From: an uncultured Alistipes sp.
GTDB taxonomy: Bacteria; Bacteroidota; Bacteroidia; Bacteroidales; Rikenellaceae
Assembly (NCBI GenBank): GCA_947174575.1
Contig: CAMWJM010000054.1
Location: 1 to 7,424, forward strand
Direction: 5' to 3'
DNA length: 7,424 bases
Positions within the stretch are counted from its first letter, which is position 1. Each line of letters opens with the position of its first letter. The notes under the pieces were generated by a model. That model did not search any database and had not been told where the DNA came from. It was given only the letters and a program-made list of their open reading frames with translations. The position numbers and the translations under genes were made by a program. Shown here in pieces: positions 1 through 6,047 of the stretch.

Positions 1-134
1 GCCTTGCCCCACACGGCGACGCGCGCCTGCTGCTGCAAGACCATGTTGTCGGAGAAGATCGCCGGCATCCTCACTGCAGCGCCGGCCGCAAGCGATGCCG
101 CCGAGAGCAGCATCGATAAAAGAAAACGTTTCAT
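1..134 (-). CDS. Sialate O-acetylesterase-like secreted esterase, N-terminal fragment
   Basis: Only the first 44 codons lie in the window; the gene continues past position 1. Reading from ATG at 134-132, residues 1-20 form a signal peptide: MKR, then a hydrophobic run ending in small residues (LAAGAA). It is followed by MPAIFSDNMVLQQQ and RVAVWGKA. The pattern (L/M)P.(I/L)FSDNMVLQ, then V.VWG, is the typical mature N-terminus of Bacteroidota sialate O-acetylesterases, SGNH-type enzymes that remove acetyl groups from sialic acids or other host and plant glycans in the periplasm. The catalytic residues are outside the window, so activity cannot be judged. The start is supported by a well-spaced promoter about 30 bases upstream. 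Another secreted carbohydrate-active enzyme sharing this N-terminus is possible. The gene diverges from fabI, with no evident functional link. Confidence 0.75.
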   Translation of the reverse strand, partial: MKRFLLSMLLSAASLAAGAAVRMPAIFSDNMVLQQQARVAVWGK

Positions 135-164
135 ATCGGGTAGATTCGGGTTTCGGTCTTCCTA

Positions 165-196
165 CAAATATAGTCGATTCGCCGCGAACGGTCAAA
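165..196 (-). promoter_or_regulatory. Bacteroidota-type promoter of the esterase gene
   Basis: On the minus strand TTTG (196-193) is followed after exactly 20 bases by TATATTTG (172-165). This matches the Bacteroidota primary-sigma pattern TTTG, about 19-21 bases, TAnnTTTG. Transcription would start near 158, giving a leader of roughly 25 bases before the ATG at 134. Confidence 0.7.
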
Positions 197-308
197 ATGC
201 AGCCGACAACAAGATCATTTCCGACAGTATTAAAGTCATAACGCAGGCCCGCCGCGCCGCCTTGCCGACGTTTTGCCGCCGCACGGCACCGGTTTGAAAA
301 AAAATCGC

Positions 309-316
309 TACCTTTG
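309..316 (+). promoter_or_regulatory. Probable -7 promoter element of fabI
   Basis: TACCTTTG, followed by C, is a full match to the Bacteroidota -7 consensus TAnnTTTG. It sits directly after an A-tract (297-304). The only nearby TTTG (293-296) is 12 bases away, too close for a standard -33 element, so the upstream half is weak or missing. Transcription would begin near 323, leaving a leader of about 20 bases without a Shine-Dalgarno sequence, as is usual in this phylum. Confidence 0.55.
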
Positions 317-343
317 CGCCCGAATCATTAAACGCAAGCAGCT

Positions 344-1216
344 ATGGCATCTCAATTACTCAAAGGCAAGAAAGGCCTGATCTTCGGCGCACTCAACGAG
401 CAGTCCATCGCATGGAAAGTGGCGGAACGCGCCGTGGAGGAGGGCGCCGAAATCGTGCTGACGAATACGGCCGTTTCGATCCGTATGGGCACGATCGGTC
501 AGCTGGCCGAGAAATGCAATACGGTGGTCATCCCGGCCGACGCGACTAATGTCGAAGACCTGGAGAACCTCATCGACAAGACGATGGAACACTTCGGCGG
601 TCGCTTCGACTTCATGCTCCACTCCATCGGCATGTCGCCCAACGTGCGCAAGGGCCGCACCTACGACGATCTGGACTACGACTACCTCTCCAAAACGCTC
701 GACATCTCGGCCATTTCGTTCCACAAGGCCATTCAGGTCGCCCGCAAGAAGGACGCCATCAACGAGTGGGGTTCGATCGTGGCGCTCTCCTACATCGCCG
801 CGCAGCGCACCCTCTACGGCTACAACGACATGGCCGACGCCAAGGCGCTCCTGGAGTCGATCGCCCGCAGCTTCGGCTACATCTACGGCCGCGAGAAGCA
901 CGTGCGCATCAACACCGTGTCGCAGTCGCCCACGCAGACCACGGCCGGCAGCGGCGTGCTGGGCTTGGGCGACCTGATGTCGTTCGCCGAGAGCATGTCG
1001 CCCCTGGGCAACGCCACGGCCGAGGACTGCGCCGACTATGTGCTGACGCTCTTTTCGGACTTCACGCGCAAGGTCACCATGCAGAACCTCTTCCACGACG
1101 GCGGCTTCTCGTCGATGGGCATGTCGCGCCGCGCCATGCGCACCTACGAAAAGGGCATGCGCTTCGACGACGTACACCAGAACCAGTATCCTTTCGGCAA
1201 AAAGGAGGAAGAATAA
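344..1216 (+). CDS. fabI: Enoyl-[acyl-carrier-protein] reductase (NADH), FabI type
   Basis: FabI catalyses the last step of each type II fatty-acid elongation round in the cytosol, reducing trans-2-enoyl-ACP with NAD(P)H. The 290-residue protein is a Rossmann-fold short-chain dehydrogenase-like enzyme. It has the FabI nucleotide-binding start GLIFGALNEQSIAW (11-24), LHSIGMSP (92-99) and LSYIAAQR (148-155). The catalytic pair Tyr160-x6-Lys167 (YNDMADAK) corresponds to E. coli Tyr156/Lys163, and Tyr150 to E. coli Tyr146. NTVSQSPTQT (190-199) follows as the loop before the substrate-binding helix, and HDGGFSSMGM (251-260) is the usual C-terminal sheet motif. It is about 28 residues longer than E. 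coli FabI (262), partly through a charged tail ending KKEEE. The ATG at 344 is chosen because the fabI -7 box lies about 28 bases upstream and the homology starts at once. It is monocistronic, with a terminator 25 bases after the stop. The position of E. coli Phe203 is Leu208 here. Confidence 0.95.
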   Translation: MASQLLKGKKGLIFGALNEQSIAWKVAERAVEEGAEIVLTNTAVSIRMGTIGQLAEKCNTVVIPADATNVEDLENLIDKTMEHFGGRFDFMLHSIGMSPNVRKGRTYDDLDYDYLSKTLDISAISFHKAIQVARKKDAINEWGSIVALSYIAAQRTLYGYNDMADAKALLESIARSFGYIYGREKHVRINTVSQSPTQTTAGSGVLGLGDLMSFAESMSPLGNATAEDCADYVLTLFSDFTRKVTMQNLFHDGGFSSMGMSRRAMRTYEKGMRFDDVHQNQYPFGKKEEE

Positions 1217-1241
1217 ATCTCCAGCCGCAAAGGCATAAAGT

Positions 1242-1278
1242 AAAGCGGAACCTCCGAAAAGGTTCCGCTTTCGTTTTT
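1242..1278 (+). terminator. Intrinsic terminator of fabI
   Basis: A perfect 12-bp stem (AAAGCGGAACCT at 1242-1253 with its complement at 1260-1271) closes a 6-base loop, and the T-tract TTTTT follows at 1274-1278. It starts 25 bases after the fabI stop. The same stem read on the minus strand could also stop transcripts leaving cydB, which ends at 1394, though its T-run in that direction is poor. Confidence 0.9.
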
Positions 1279-1393
1279 ACGATCGAATGAAATGCGGAGA
1301 GCCGAAGCCTTCGCCCCGCGGAGGCCCGCAATTCTTGCGCGCTCCGCAGGCTGCTGCCCGAGAAAGAATAGCCTCGATTATAAATTGTGAATT

Positions 1394-2554
1394 CTAATAT
1401 TGGTGTCCCCCTTCGCGCAGCTCGTCGCGGGTCAGGGGACGGCGATCGATAGCCCGCCAGGCATACCAGATGTAGGCCGCGACGAACGGGATCAACAGCG
1501 ACACCCACGCCATCACACGCAGCGTGAAGAGACTCGACGACGAGTCGGCGATCGTCAACGACGACTGCATGTCGACCAACGAGGGATAATAGGCCGTATG
1601 GTTCCAGCCCGCGCACAACAGCAGCGCCAACACCGTCAGCACCGTGCCGCTGCCGCCGAACCAAATGGCTTTGCGGCTGCCGCGCCACCCCATACGGATG
1701 CTCCGCAGCACAAGCAGTACGCCCGCCAGCAGCACCACAGCCACATAGGGCATCGCCGCCAGGTTGTGCAGGTATTTATAAGGTTCCGCATGGATCGTGC
1801 CCGTCGCCGGATCGGCCGCATACCCCACCGCACAAAGCAGCCGCACCAGCCACGCCACGAAACACGCCACGAAGCCCAGCGCCGCGGGCAGCATGCACCG
1901 GCGCGCCCGGCACGCGATCGTCTCGTCCGCCACGCTGTTCATGAGATACTGGCAGCCCAGCGTCATCGCCAGCAGCGCCACGGCCGCACCCAGCACGATA
2001 TTCCAGCCGTTGGCCAGCGCATCCAGCCCGTGCCACGGCGTGGCCCATTGCGAGATCACGGCGTCGCCCTCGCCGGCCCATTCGGCCAGATTGAACCGGT
2101 CGACCGTGAACGGCGCTCCGGTGAACAGCGTCGAGACGGCCGTGCCCAACAGCAGCGGCCCGAGCACTCCGTTGATCGTCAGGAACGCATCGAACGTACG
2201 GGCGCCCCATACGTTGCCGGGTTTGCGCCGGTATTCGTAGGCCACGGCCTGCAGCACGAAGCACAGCAGGATCGCCGTCCACACATAGAACGCACCGCCG
2301 AACGAGGTCGAATAGAACAGCGGGAACGACGCGAAGAACGCCCCGCCGAACGTGACGAGCGTGGTGAACGTCAGCTCCCATTTGCGCCCCGTGGCATTGA
2401 GGACGAGGTTGCGCTCCTCCTCGCTGCGGGCGATCCACCGCGCCGCGGCCTGCCCGCCCTGCACGAAAAGCAGGAACACGAGCAGCGCCCCCAGAAGCGC
2501 GATCAGAAACCACCAGTAATGCTGCAAAAACTGCAAGGAAATCAACATATTCAT
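1394..2554 (-). CDS. cydB: Cytochrome bd quinol oxidase subunit II
   Basis: CydB is the second large integral-membrane subunit of cytochrome bd, which oxidises quinol and reduces oxygen to water without pumping protons. The 386-residue protein (379 in E. coli) is hydrophobic throughout with many membrane helices. Recognisable family features are the YWWFLIALLG first helix (13-22), GGAFFASFPLFYSTSF (70-85), the A.AYEYR segment (103-109) and the C-terminal stretch SLTIADSSSSLFTLRVMAWV (332-351), which matches E. coli SLTMWDATSSQLTLNVMTWV closely. The usual DGFD motif after helix 1 is replaced by QGGQ (32-35), and the WDGNQVW region reads WELTFTT (59-65), so Asp58 of E. coli is Glu60. Two in-frame ATGs (2554 and 2548) are both possible starts; the first is kept. 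It lies 67 bases after cydA and is presumably co-transcribed with it. Confidence 0.95.
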   Translation of the reverse strand: MNMLISLQFLQHYWWFLIALLGALLVFLLFVQGGQAAARWIARSEEERNLVLNATGRKWELTFTTLVTFGGAFFASFPLFYSTSFGGAFYVWTAILLCFVLQAVAYEYRRKPGNVWGARTFDAFLTINGVLGPLLLGTAVSTLFTGAPFTVDRFNLAEWAGEGDAVISQWATPWHGLDALANGWNIVLGAAVALLAMTLGCQYLMNSVADETIACRARRCMLPAALGFVACFVAWLVRLLCAVGYAADPATGTIHAEPYKYLHNLAAMPYVAVVLLAGVLLVLRSIRMGWRGSRKAIWFGGSGTVLTVLALLLCAGWNHTAYYPSLVDMQSSLTIADSSSSLFTLRVMAWVSLLIPFVAAYIWYAWRAIDRRPLTRDELREGGHQY

Positions 2555-2580
2555 AAAAATGCGAATTTAACGACTACCAA

Positions 2581-2594
2581 CGGGGCACTCCCCG
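2581..2594 (-). repeat. Small GC-rich hairpin in the cydA-cydB spacer
   Basis: CGGGG-AGTG-CCCCG (minus strand) can form a 5-bp GC stem with a 4-base loop inside the 67-base gap between the cydA stop and the cydB start. A second C-run (GGCCCCCG, minus strand, near 2619-2612) could pair instead with the CGGGG arm. No T-tract follows immediately, so this is not a convincing terminator. It could mark a processing or stability element, or be chance in GC-rich DNA. Confidence 0.3.
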
Positions 2595-2621
2595 CATCCC
2601 ACCGTCCGACACGGGGGCCGA

Positions 2622-4190
2622 TCACTCTTTTTCCGGCTCCGGCCCTTTCGCGATCTGCCGCAGCATGATGCCGATTTCGGCCGCCAGCAGCGCCGAGAAG
2701 AGCGCCAGGAAGAGGAAGAACGTCACGCACACCGAGGCGCTCGGAATCCGCGACGCCGCGACGCTCACGGGCATCAAATCCTGAATGGCCCACGGCTGAC
2801 GCCCCGCTTCGGCCAGCGCCCAACCCGCCTGCGAAGCCAGATAGGCGAGCGGGATCGTCCATATGCAGAGCCGCAGCAGCCAGCGCTTTTCGGCCAGCCG
2901 GTCCCGATGGTTGAACCACCACACCGCGGCCAGCAGCAGGATGAAGAACATGCCGGCCCCGACCATCACGCGGAACGAATAGAACAGCAGCGGCACGTTG
3001 GGCACCGTCTGTTCGGGCGACTCCAGATAGCCGTAGCCGAAATAGGCGAAATATTCGCGCAGAAACTCCTCGCCCTCGGGCGTCGAGGCGTCGAACTCGG
3101 CTTCGATCGCCGTCATCGTTTCGCGGTCGTCGGCCTCTTTCGCTGCGCGGTAACGCGCCAGCTCGCCCACCGCCACGCGGCCGCGGGCCATTTTCTCGGC
3201 GGTCGACATGATGCCGTATTTCGCATTGCCGTACACCAGATCGCGGATGCCCGGAACATAGGCGTCGGCATCGCGGAAGCTCATCACCGACAACATCCTG
3301 GGAATGTCGATCTTGTAGCGCACGATCTCCCCGTTCACCGGCCGGCCGTCGGGCCGCACCCACCCGATCACCGTGAGCGGCGCCCCCTGTCCGCCCTCGT
3401 AGAGCGCCTCCATGGCGGCCAGCTTCATGGGCTGCACCCGCGCGATCACGGCGCCCGACTGGTCGCCCGTAGCGGCGGTCAAAAGCGCGAAGACCAACCC
3501 GAACGCCGAAGCCAGCGCTATACTCTTGCGGGCCATGCGCTCCTCGCGACGCCGCAGCAGATACCACGCGCTCACCCCCACCACGAACAGCGCCGCCAGC
3601 GTGAAAGCCGAAGTCACCGTGTGCAGGAACTTGTTGACCGCCACGGGCGAAAGCGCCACATCCCAGAACGAGGTCATCTCGTTGCGCACGGTCTGCAGGT
3701 TGAACGAGCACCCCACGGGATGCTGCATCCAGGCGTTGGCCACCAGAATCCACAGTGCCGAGAGGTTGGCGCCGAGGGCCGTGAGCCACGTCGAGGCGAG
3801 GTGGAAACCGCGGCTCACCTTACCCCACCCGAAGAACATCACGGCGATGAACGTCGTCTCCAGGAAAAACGCCATGATCCCCTCGATAGCCAGCGGAGCG
3901 CCGAAAATGTCGCCCACGAAATGGGAGTAGTTCGACCAGTTGGTGCCGAACTCGAATTCGAGGATGAGGCCCGTAGCCACGCCTATGGCGAAGTTGATGC
4001 CGAACAGGCGCATCCAAAACCTCGTCGTCCGCCGCCAGAACTCCTCGCCGGTGCGGTAATAGAGGGTCTCCATGATCGCCACCAGAACACCCAAGCCCAG
4101 CGTCAGCGGCACGAAAAACCAATGGTAGACGGCCGTCAGGGCGAACTGCGCCCGCGACCAGTCGACGGTTTGCAAATAGTCCGAAATCAT
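2622..4190 (-). CDS. cydA: Cytochrome bd quinol oxidase subunit I
   Basis: CydA carries the quinol site and the three haems (b558, b595, d) of the bd oxidase in the cytoplasmic membrane. The protein has 522 residues, the same as E. coli CydA. The first helix contains SRAQFALTAVYHWFFVPLTL (12-31), with His23 matching haem ligand His19. GDIFGAPLAIEGIMAFFLE (93-111) supplies Glu103 and Glu111, the equivalents of Glu99 and Glu107. KFLHTV (187-192) gives His190, the counterpart of haem b558 ligand His186. Lys256 and Glu261 match the quinol-site Lys252 and Glu257. SFRVMVG (405-411) gives Arg407 and Met409 for Arg391 and Met393, and GRQPW is at 463-467. From Glu261 to Met409 the Q-loop region is 12 residues longer than in E. 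coli, so this is a long-Q-loop enzyme. The ATG at 4190 follows the DUF4492 stop after a single base, which implies translational coupling. All haem ligands are intact, so an active oxidase is expected. Confidence 0.97.
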   Translation of the reverse strand: MISDYLQTVDWSRAQFALTAVYHWFFVPLTLGLGVLVAIMETLYYRTGEEFWRRTTRFWMRLFGINFAIGVATGLILEFEFGTNWSNYSHFVGDIFGAPLAIEGIMAFFLETTFIAVMFFGWGKVSRGFHLASTWLTALGANLSALWILVANAWMQHPVGCSFNLQTVRNEMTSFWDVALSPVAVNKFLHTVTSAFTLAALFVVGVSAWYLLRRREERMARKSIALASAFGLVFALLTAATGDQSGAVIARVQPMKLAAMEALYEGGQGAPLTVIGWVRPDGRPVNGEIVRYKIDIPRMLSVMSFRDADAYVPGIRDLVYGNAKYGIMSTAEKMARGRVAVGELARYRAAKEADDRETMTAIEAEFDASTPEGEEFLREYFAYFGYGYLESPEQTVPNVPLLFYSFRVMVGAGMFFILLLAAVWWFNHRDRLAEKRWLLRLCIWTIPLAYLASQAGWALAEAGRQPWAIQDLMPVSVAASRIPSASVCVTFFLFLALFSALLAAEIGIMLRQIAKGPEPEKE

Positions 4191-4191
4191 A

Positions 4192-4401
4192 TCACTTATC
4201 CGTTAATTCCTCCAACACCTGATCCGCCCGCTCCGCATCGCTTTTGCCGGCCAGCAGGTCGGGAAAGAAAAAGAGCCTCAACACCGCGAACATGATGAAC
4301 AGCTTGAGCAGGATCACCGCCCACAGCGTCCGCCCGAGGGTCATGCTGCGAAAACCCTCGATATAGAAACGCACGATCCGAACCGCCCACCCGAATTTCA
4401 T
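4192..4401 (-). CDS. DUF4492-type small membrane protein, first gene of the cyd operon
   Basis: This 69-residue protein begins MKFGWAVRIVRFYIEGFRSM, has one strong membrane helix (about 25-47, LWAVILLKLFIMFAVLRLFFF) and ends in a charged soluble tail (KSDAERADQVLEELTDK). The patterns FY.EGFR.MTLGRTLW and IKLF/LKLFIMFAVL.LFFFP fit the uncharacterised DUF4492 family that I recall next to cydA in Bacteroidota; the assignment is from memory. Its TGA (4194-4192) is one base from the cydA ATG, so the two are almost certainly translated together. The frame stays open upstream to 4491, but those residues look non-coding. The ATG at 4401 also fits a promoter about 20 bases upstream, so the short form is preferred. 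By position and architecture it may be a small subunit or assembly factor of cytochrome bd, similar in role to CydX, but it is longer and not evidently homologous. That role is an inference. Confidence 0.85.
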   Translation of the reverse strand: MKFGWAVRIVRFYIEGFRSMTLGRTLWAVILLKLFIMFAVLRLFFFPDLLAGKSDAERADQVLEELTDK

Positions 4402-4421
4402 CGCTGTCCGCACACTTTTTT

Positions 4422-4453
4422 CGAAGATACGAAAAACCGGGCGAATCGCCAAA
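4422..4453 (-). promoter_or_regulatory. Promoter of the DUF4492-cydA-cydB operon
   Basis: On the minus strand TTTG (4453-4450), 20 bases, then TATCTTCG (4429-4422), one mismatch from TAnnTTTG. The 20-base spacing equals that of the esterase promoter in this window. Transcription would start near 4415, giving a leader of about 14 bases to the ATG at 4401. The -7 box sits within the inverted repeat TTTTTCG-TATCTT-CGAAAAA (4436-4417), which could be an operator. I see no FNR-type TTGAT-N4-ATCAA site. Confidence 0.6.
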
Positions 4454-4503
4454 CATCCCGCGCGATTTTGTCGGAACGACGCATGGCGCACTCTTTTTTT
4501 TCG

Positions 4504-4511
4504 TATTTTTG
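4504..4511 (+). promoter_or_regulatory. Upstream candidate -7 element towards nhaC
   Basis: TATTTTTG fits TAnnTTTG and is preceded by a T-tract (4493-4501) and TCG. No TTTG is found about 20 bases upstream, so the -33 element is missing. A transcript from here would have a leader of about 90 bases before nhaC. The perfect small palindrome CTTCG-C-CGAAG (4513-4523) lies at its expected start site. Confidence 0.35.
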
Positions 4512-4581
4512 GCTTCGCCGAAGATACTGCGCCTCGGCAAAAAAATCGAATGAATTCGTTTTTTTGCTCTCGACTTATTCG

Positions 4582-4589
4582 TATTTTTG
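4582..4589 (+). promoter_or_regulatory. Proximal candidate -7 element of nhaC
   Basis: TATTTTTG followed by C matches the Bacteroidota -7 consensus and sits 21 bases before the nhaC ATG at 4611. The 11-mer TCGTATTTTTG (4579-4589) is an exact copy of 4501-4511. A TTTG (4563-4566) lies 15 bases upstream, closer than the 20 seen in the better promoters here. The leader would be about 15 bases. Confidence 0.5.
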
Positions 4590-4610
4590 CCCCGGTTAGA
4601 TTAGGTCGAA

Positions 4611-6047
4611 ATGAAAAACGAAACCCCGAAAACTCCGGCGCCCTGGCTCTCGCTCGTGCCGCTGGTCGTGCTGACCTCGCTGCTCTACGGAGTCATCCGC
4701 TGCTTCGGCGGCGGCGCTATCGACGGCGGCAGCCAGATCGCCCTCCTGTCGGCCGCCTCGGTCTGCGCCATGATCGCCATAGGCATCTACCGCTGCCGCT
4801 GGGCGGTGCTCGAAGAGGCTATCGTCGACAACATCCGCGCTTCGGCTTCGGCAATCATCATCCTGCTGCTCATCGGCGCTATCGCCGGGTCGTGGATGGT
4901 CAGCGGCGTGGTACCCACGATGATCTACTACGGGCTGAAGATCCTCCACCCCGCTTTCTTTCTGGTCGCCACCTGCCTCATCTGCGCCGGCGTGGCGCTC
5001 ATGACGGGCAGCTCGTGGACGACGATCGCCACCATCGGCGTGGCGCTTATGGGCATCGGCCGCGCCATGGGCTTCCCCGAGGGGTGGATCGCCGGAGCGA
5101 TCATCTCGGGCGCCTACTTCGGCGACAAACTCTCGCTGCTCTCCGACACCACGGTGCTCGCCTCGTCGACGGTGGGCGTCGAGGTCTTCGCCCACATCCG
5201 CTACATGCTCTACACCACCGTGCCGTCGATGTTGATCGCGCTGGCGGTCTTCGCCATAGCCGGACTCTCGCTCGACCACGGCACCGAGAGCCACGCACAG
5301 CTCTATGCCGACACGCTGCGCGCCACGTTCCGCATCACGCCCTGGCTGCTCGCCGTGCCGGTCGTCACCGGGGTGTTGATCGCCCGCAAACTCCCGGCGC
5401 TGGTCACGCTCTTCGCCGCCGTAGTGCTGGCGTGCATCGCCATGCTGCTGGCCCAGCCGGAGCTGGTCGCTAAAGTCGCCGGGGTCGAAGAACTCGACTT
5501 CCTGGCGCGTTTCAAGGGGGTATCGATGACCTGCTTCGGCCCCACGGCCCTCGAAACCGGCAACCCCCAGCTCGACGAACTGGTCTCCACGCGCGGCATG
5601 GCCGGCATGCTCAACACCGTGTGGCTCATCGTCTGCGCCATGTGCTTCGGCGGCGCGATGACCGGCAGCGGCATGCTGCGTTCGCTCACCGACATCTTCC
5701 TGCGTGTCGTGCGCCGCACCTTCTCGGCCGTGGCGTCGACCGTGGGCGCAGGGCTGTTCTTCAACCTCTGCACGGCCGACCAGTATATCTCGATCATCCT
5801 TTCGGGCCGTCTGTTCAAGGAGCTTTACGCCGCGCGGGGTCTCGAAGCACGGCTGTTGAGCCGCTCGGTCGAGGATTCGGCCACGGTCTGCTCCGTGCTG
5901 ATCCCCTGGAACTCGTGCGGCATGACGCAGGCCACCGTCCTGGGCGTCTCGACCTTCGTCTACATGCCCTATTGCATCTTCAACATCGTCAGCCCCCTCA
6001 TGTCGCTGCTCGTGGCGGCGATCGGCTGGAAAATCCGGCGCCGATGA
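4611..6047 (+). CDS. nhaC: Na+/H+ antiporter, NhaC family
   Basis: This 478-residue, strongly hydrophobic protein is an inner-membrane secondary transporter that would exchange sodium for protons, supporting pH and sodium homeostasis. Family signatures are clear: SWMVSGVVPTMIYYGL (94-109), TGSSWTTIATIGVALMGIG (132-150), AGAIISGAYFGDKLSLLSDT (161-180), CTADQYISIILSGR (387-400) and EDSATVCSVLIPWNSCGMTQ (421-440), with about a dozen predicted membrane helices between short loops. Length is normal for NhaC. Some relatives are annotated as malate-lactate antiporters, so the exact substrate is not certain from sequence. The ATG at 4611 precedes a polar N-terminus (MKNETPKTP) and follows a -7 box. 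The stop overlaps the start of gph by 4 bases (ATGA), so the two genes form an operon. Confidence 0.92.
   Translation: MKNETPKTPAPWLSLVPLVVLTSLLYGVIRCFGGGAIDGGSQIALLSAASVCAMIAIGIYRCRWAVLEEAIVDNIRASASAIIILLLIGAIAGSWMVSGVVPTMIYYGLKILHPAFFLVATCLICAGVALMTGSSWTTIATIGVALMGIGRAMGFPEGWIAGAIISGAYFGDKLSLLSDTTVLASSTVGVEVFAHIRYMLYTTVPSMLIALAVFAIAGLSLDHGTESHAQLYADTLRATFRITPWLLAVPVVTGVLIARKLPALVTLFAAVVLACIAMLLAQPELVAKVAGVEELDFLARFKGVSMTCFGPTALETGNPQLDELVSTRGMAGMLNTVWLIVCAMCFGGAMTGSGMLRSLTDIFLRVVRRTFSAVASTVGAGLFFNLCTADQYISIILSGRLFKELYAARGLEARLLSRSVEDSATVCSVLIPWNSCGMTQATVLGVSTFVYMPYCIFNIVSPLMSLLVAAIGWKIRRR

Noticed and set aside
4..297. Plus-strand open frame of 97 codons at the left edge
   Set aside because: It lies opposite the signal peptide of the esterase and runs through both promoters; its protein has no recognisable domain and odd composition.
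356..1177. Long minus-strand open frame inside fabI
   Set aside because: It is a shadow of a GC-rich gene, full of His, Arg, Val and Gly, with no motif, while the plus-strand FabI is unmistakable.
1293..1348. Inverted repeat TGCGGAG...CTCCGCA after cydB as a cydB terminator
   Set aside because: The stem is only 7 bp with a 42-base loop, an alternative copy of GCGGAG competes for pairing, and no T-tract follows on the minus strand.
2562..2569. TAAATTCG on the minus strand as a cydB promoter
   Set aside because: It has one mismatch to the -7 consensus, no TTTG about 20 bases upstream, and would leave a leader of only a few bases.
1400..2668. Plus-strand 422-codon open frame opposite cydB
   Set aside because: It is rich in Arg, Gln and His with no domain; the minus-strand frame encodes an intact CydB.
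2907..4295. Plus-strand 462-codon open frame opposite cydA
   Set aside because: The protein is a low-complexity His/Arg/Gln-rich shadow, and CydA on the other strand keeps all catalytic residues.
4402..4491. 30-residue N-terminal extension of the DUF4492 protein
   Set aside because: It would place the start upstream of the predicted cyd promoter, and the added residues do not resemble the family; the ATG at 4401 is better.
5621..6043. N-terminal extension of gph into nhaC
   Set aside because: The frame is open but the 141 extra residues are Arg/His-rich and overlap nhaC in another frame; the HAD fold starts at the ATG at 6044.
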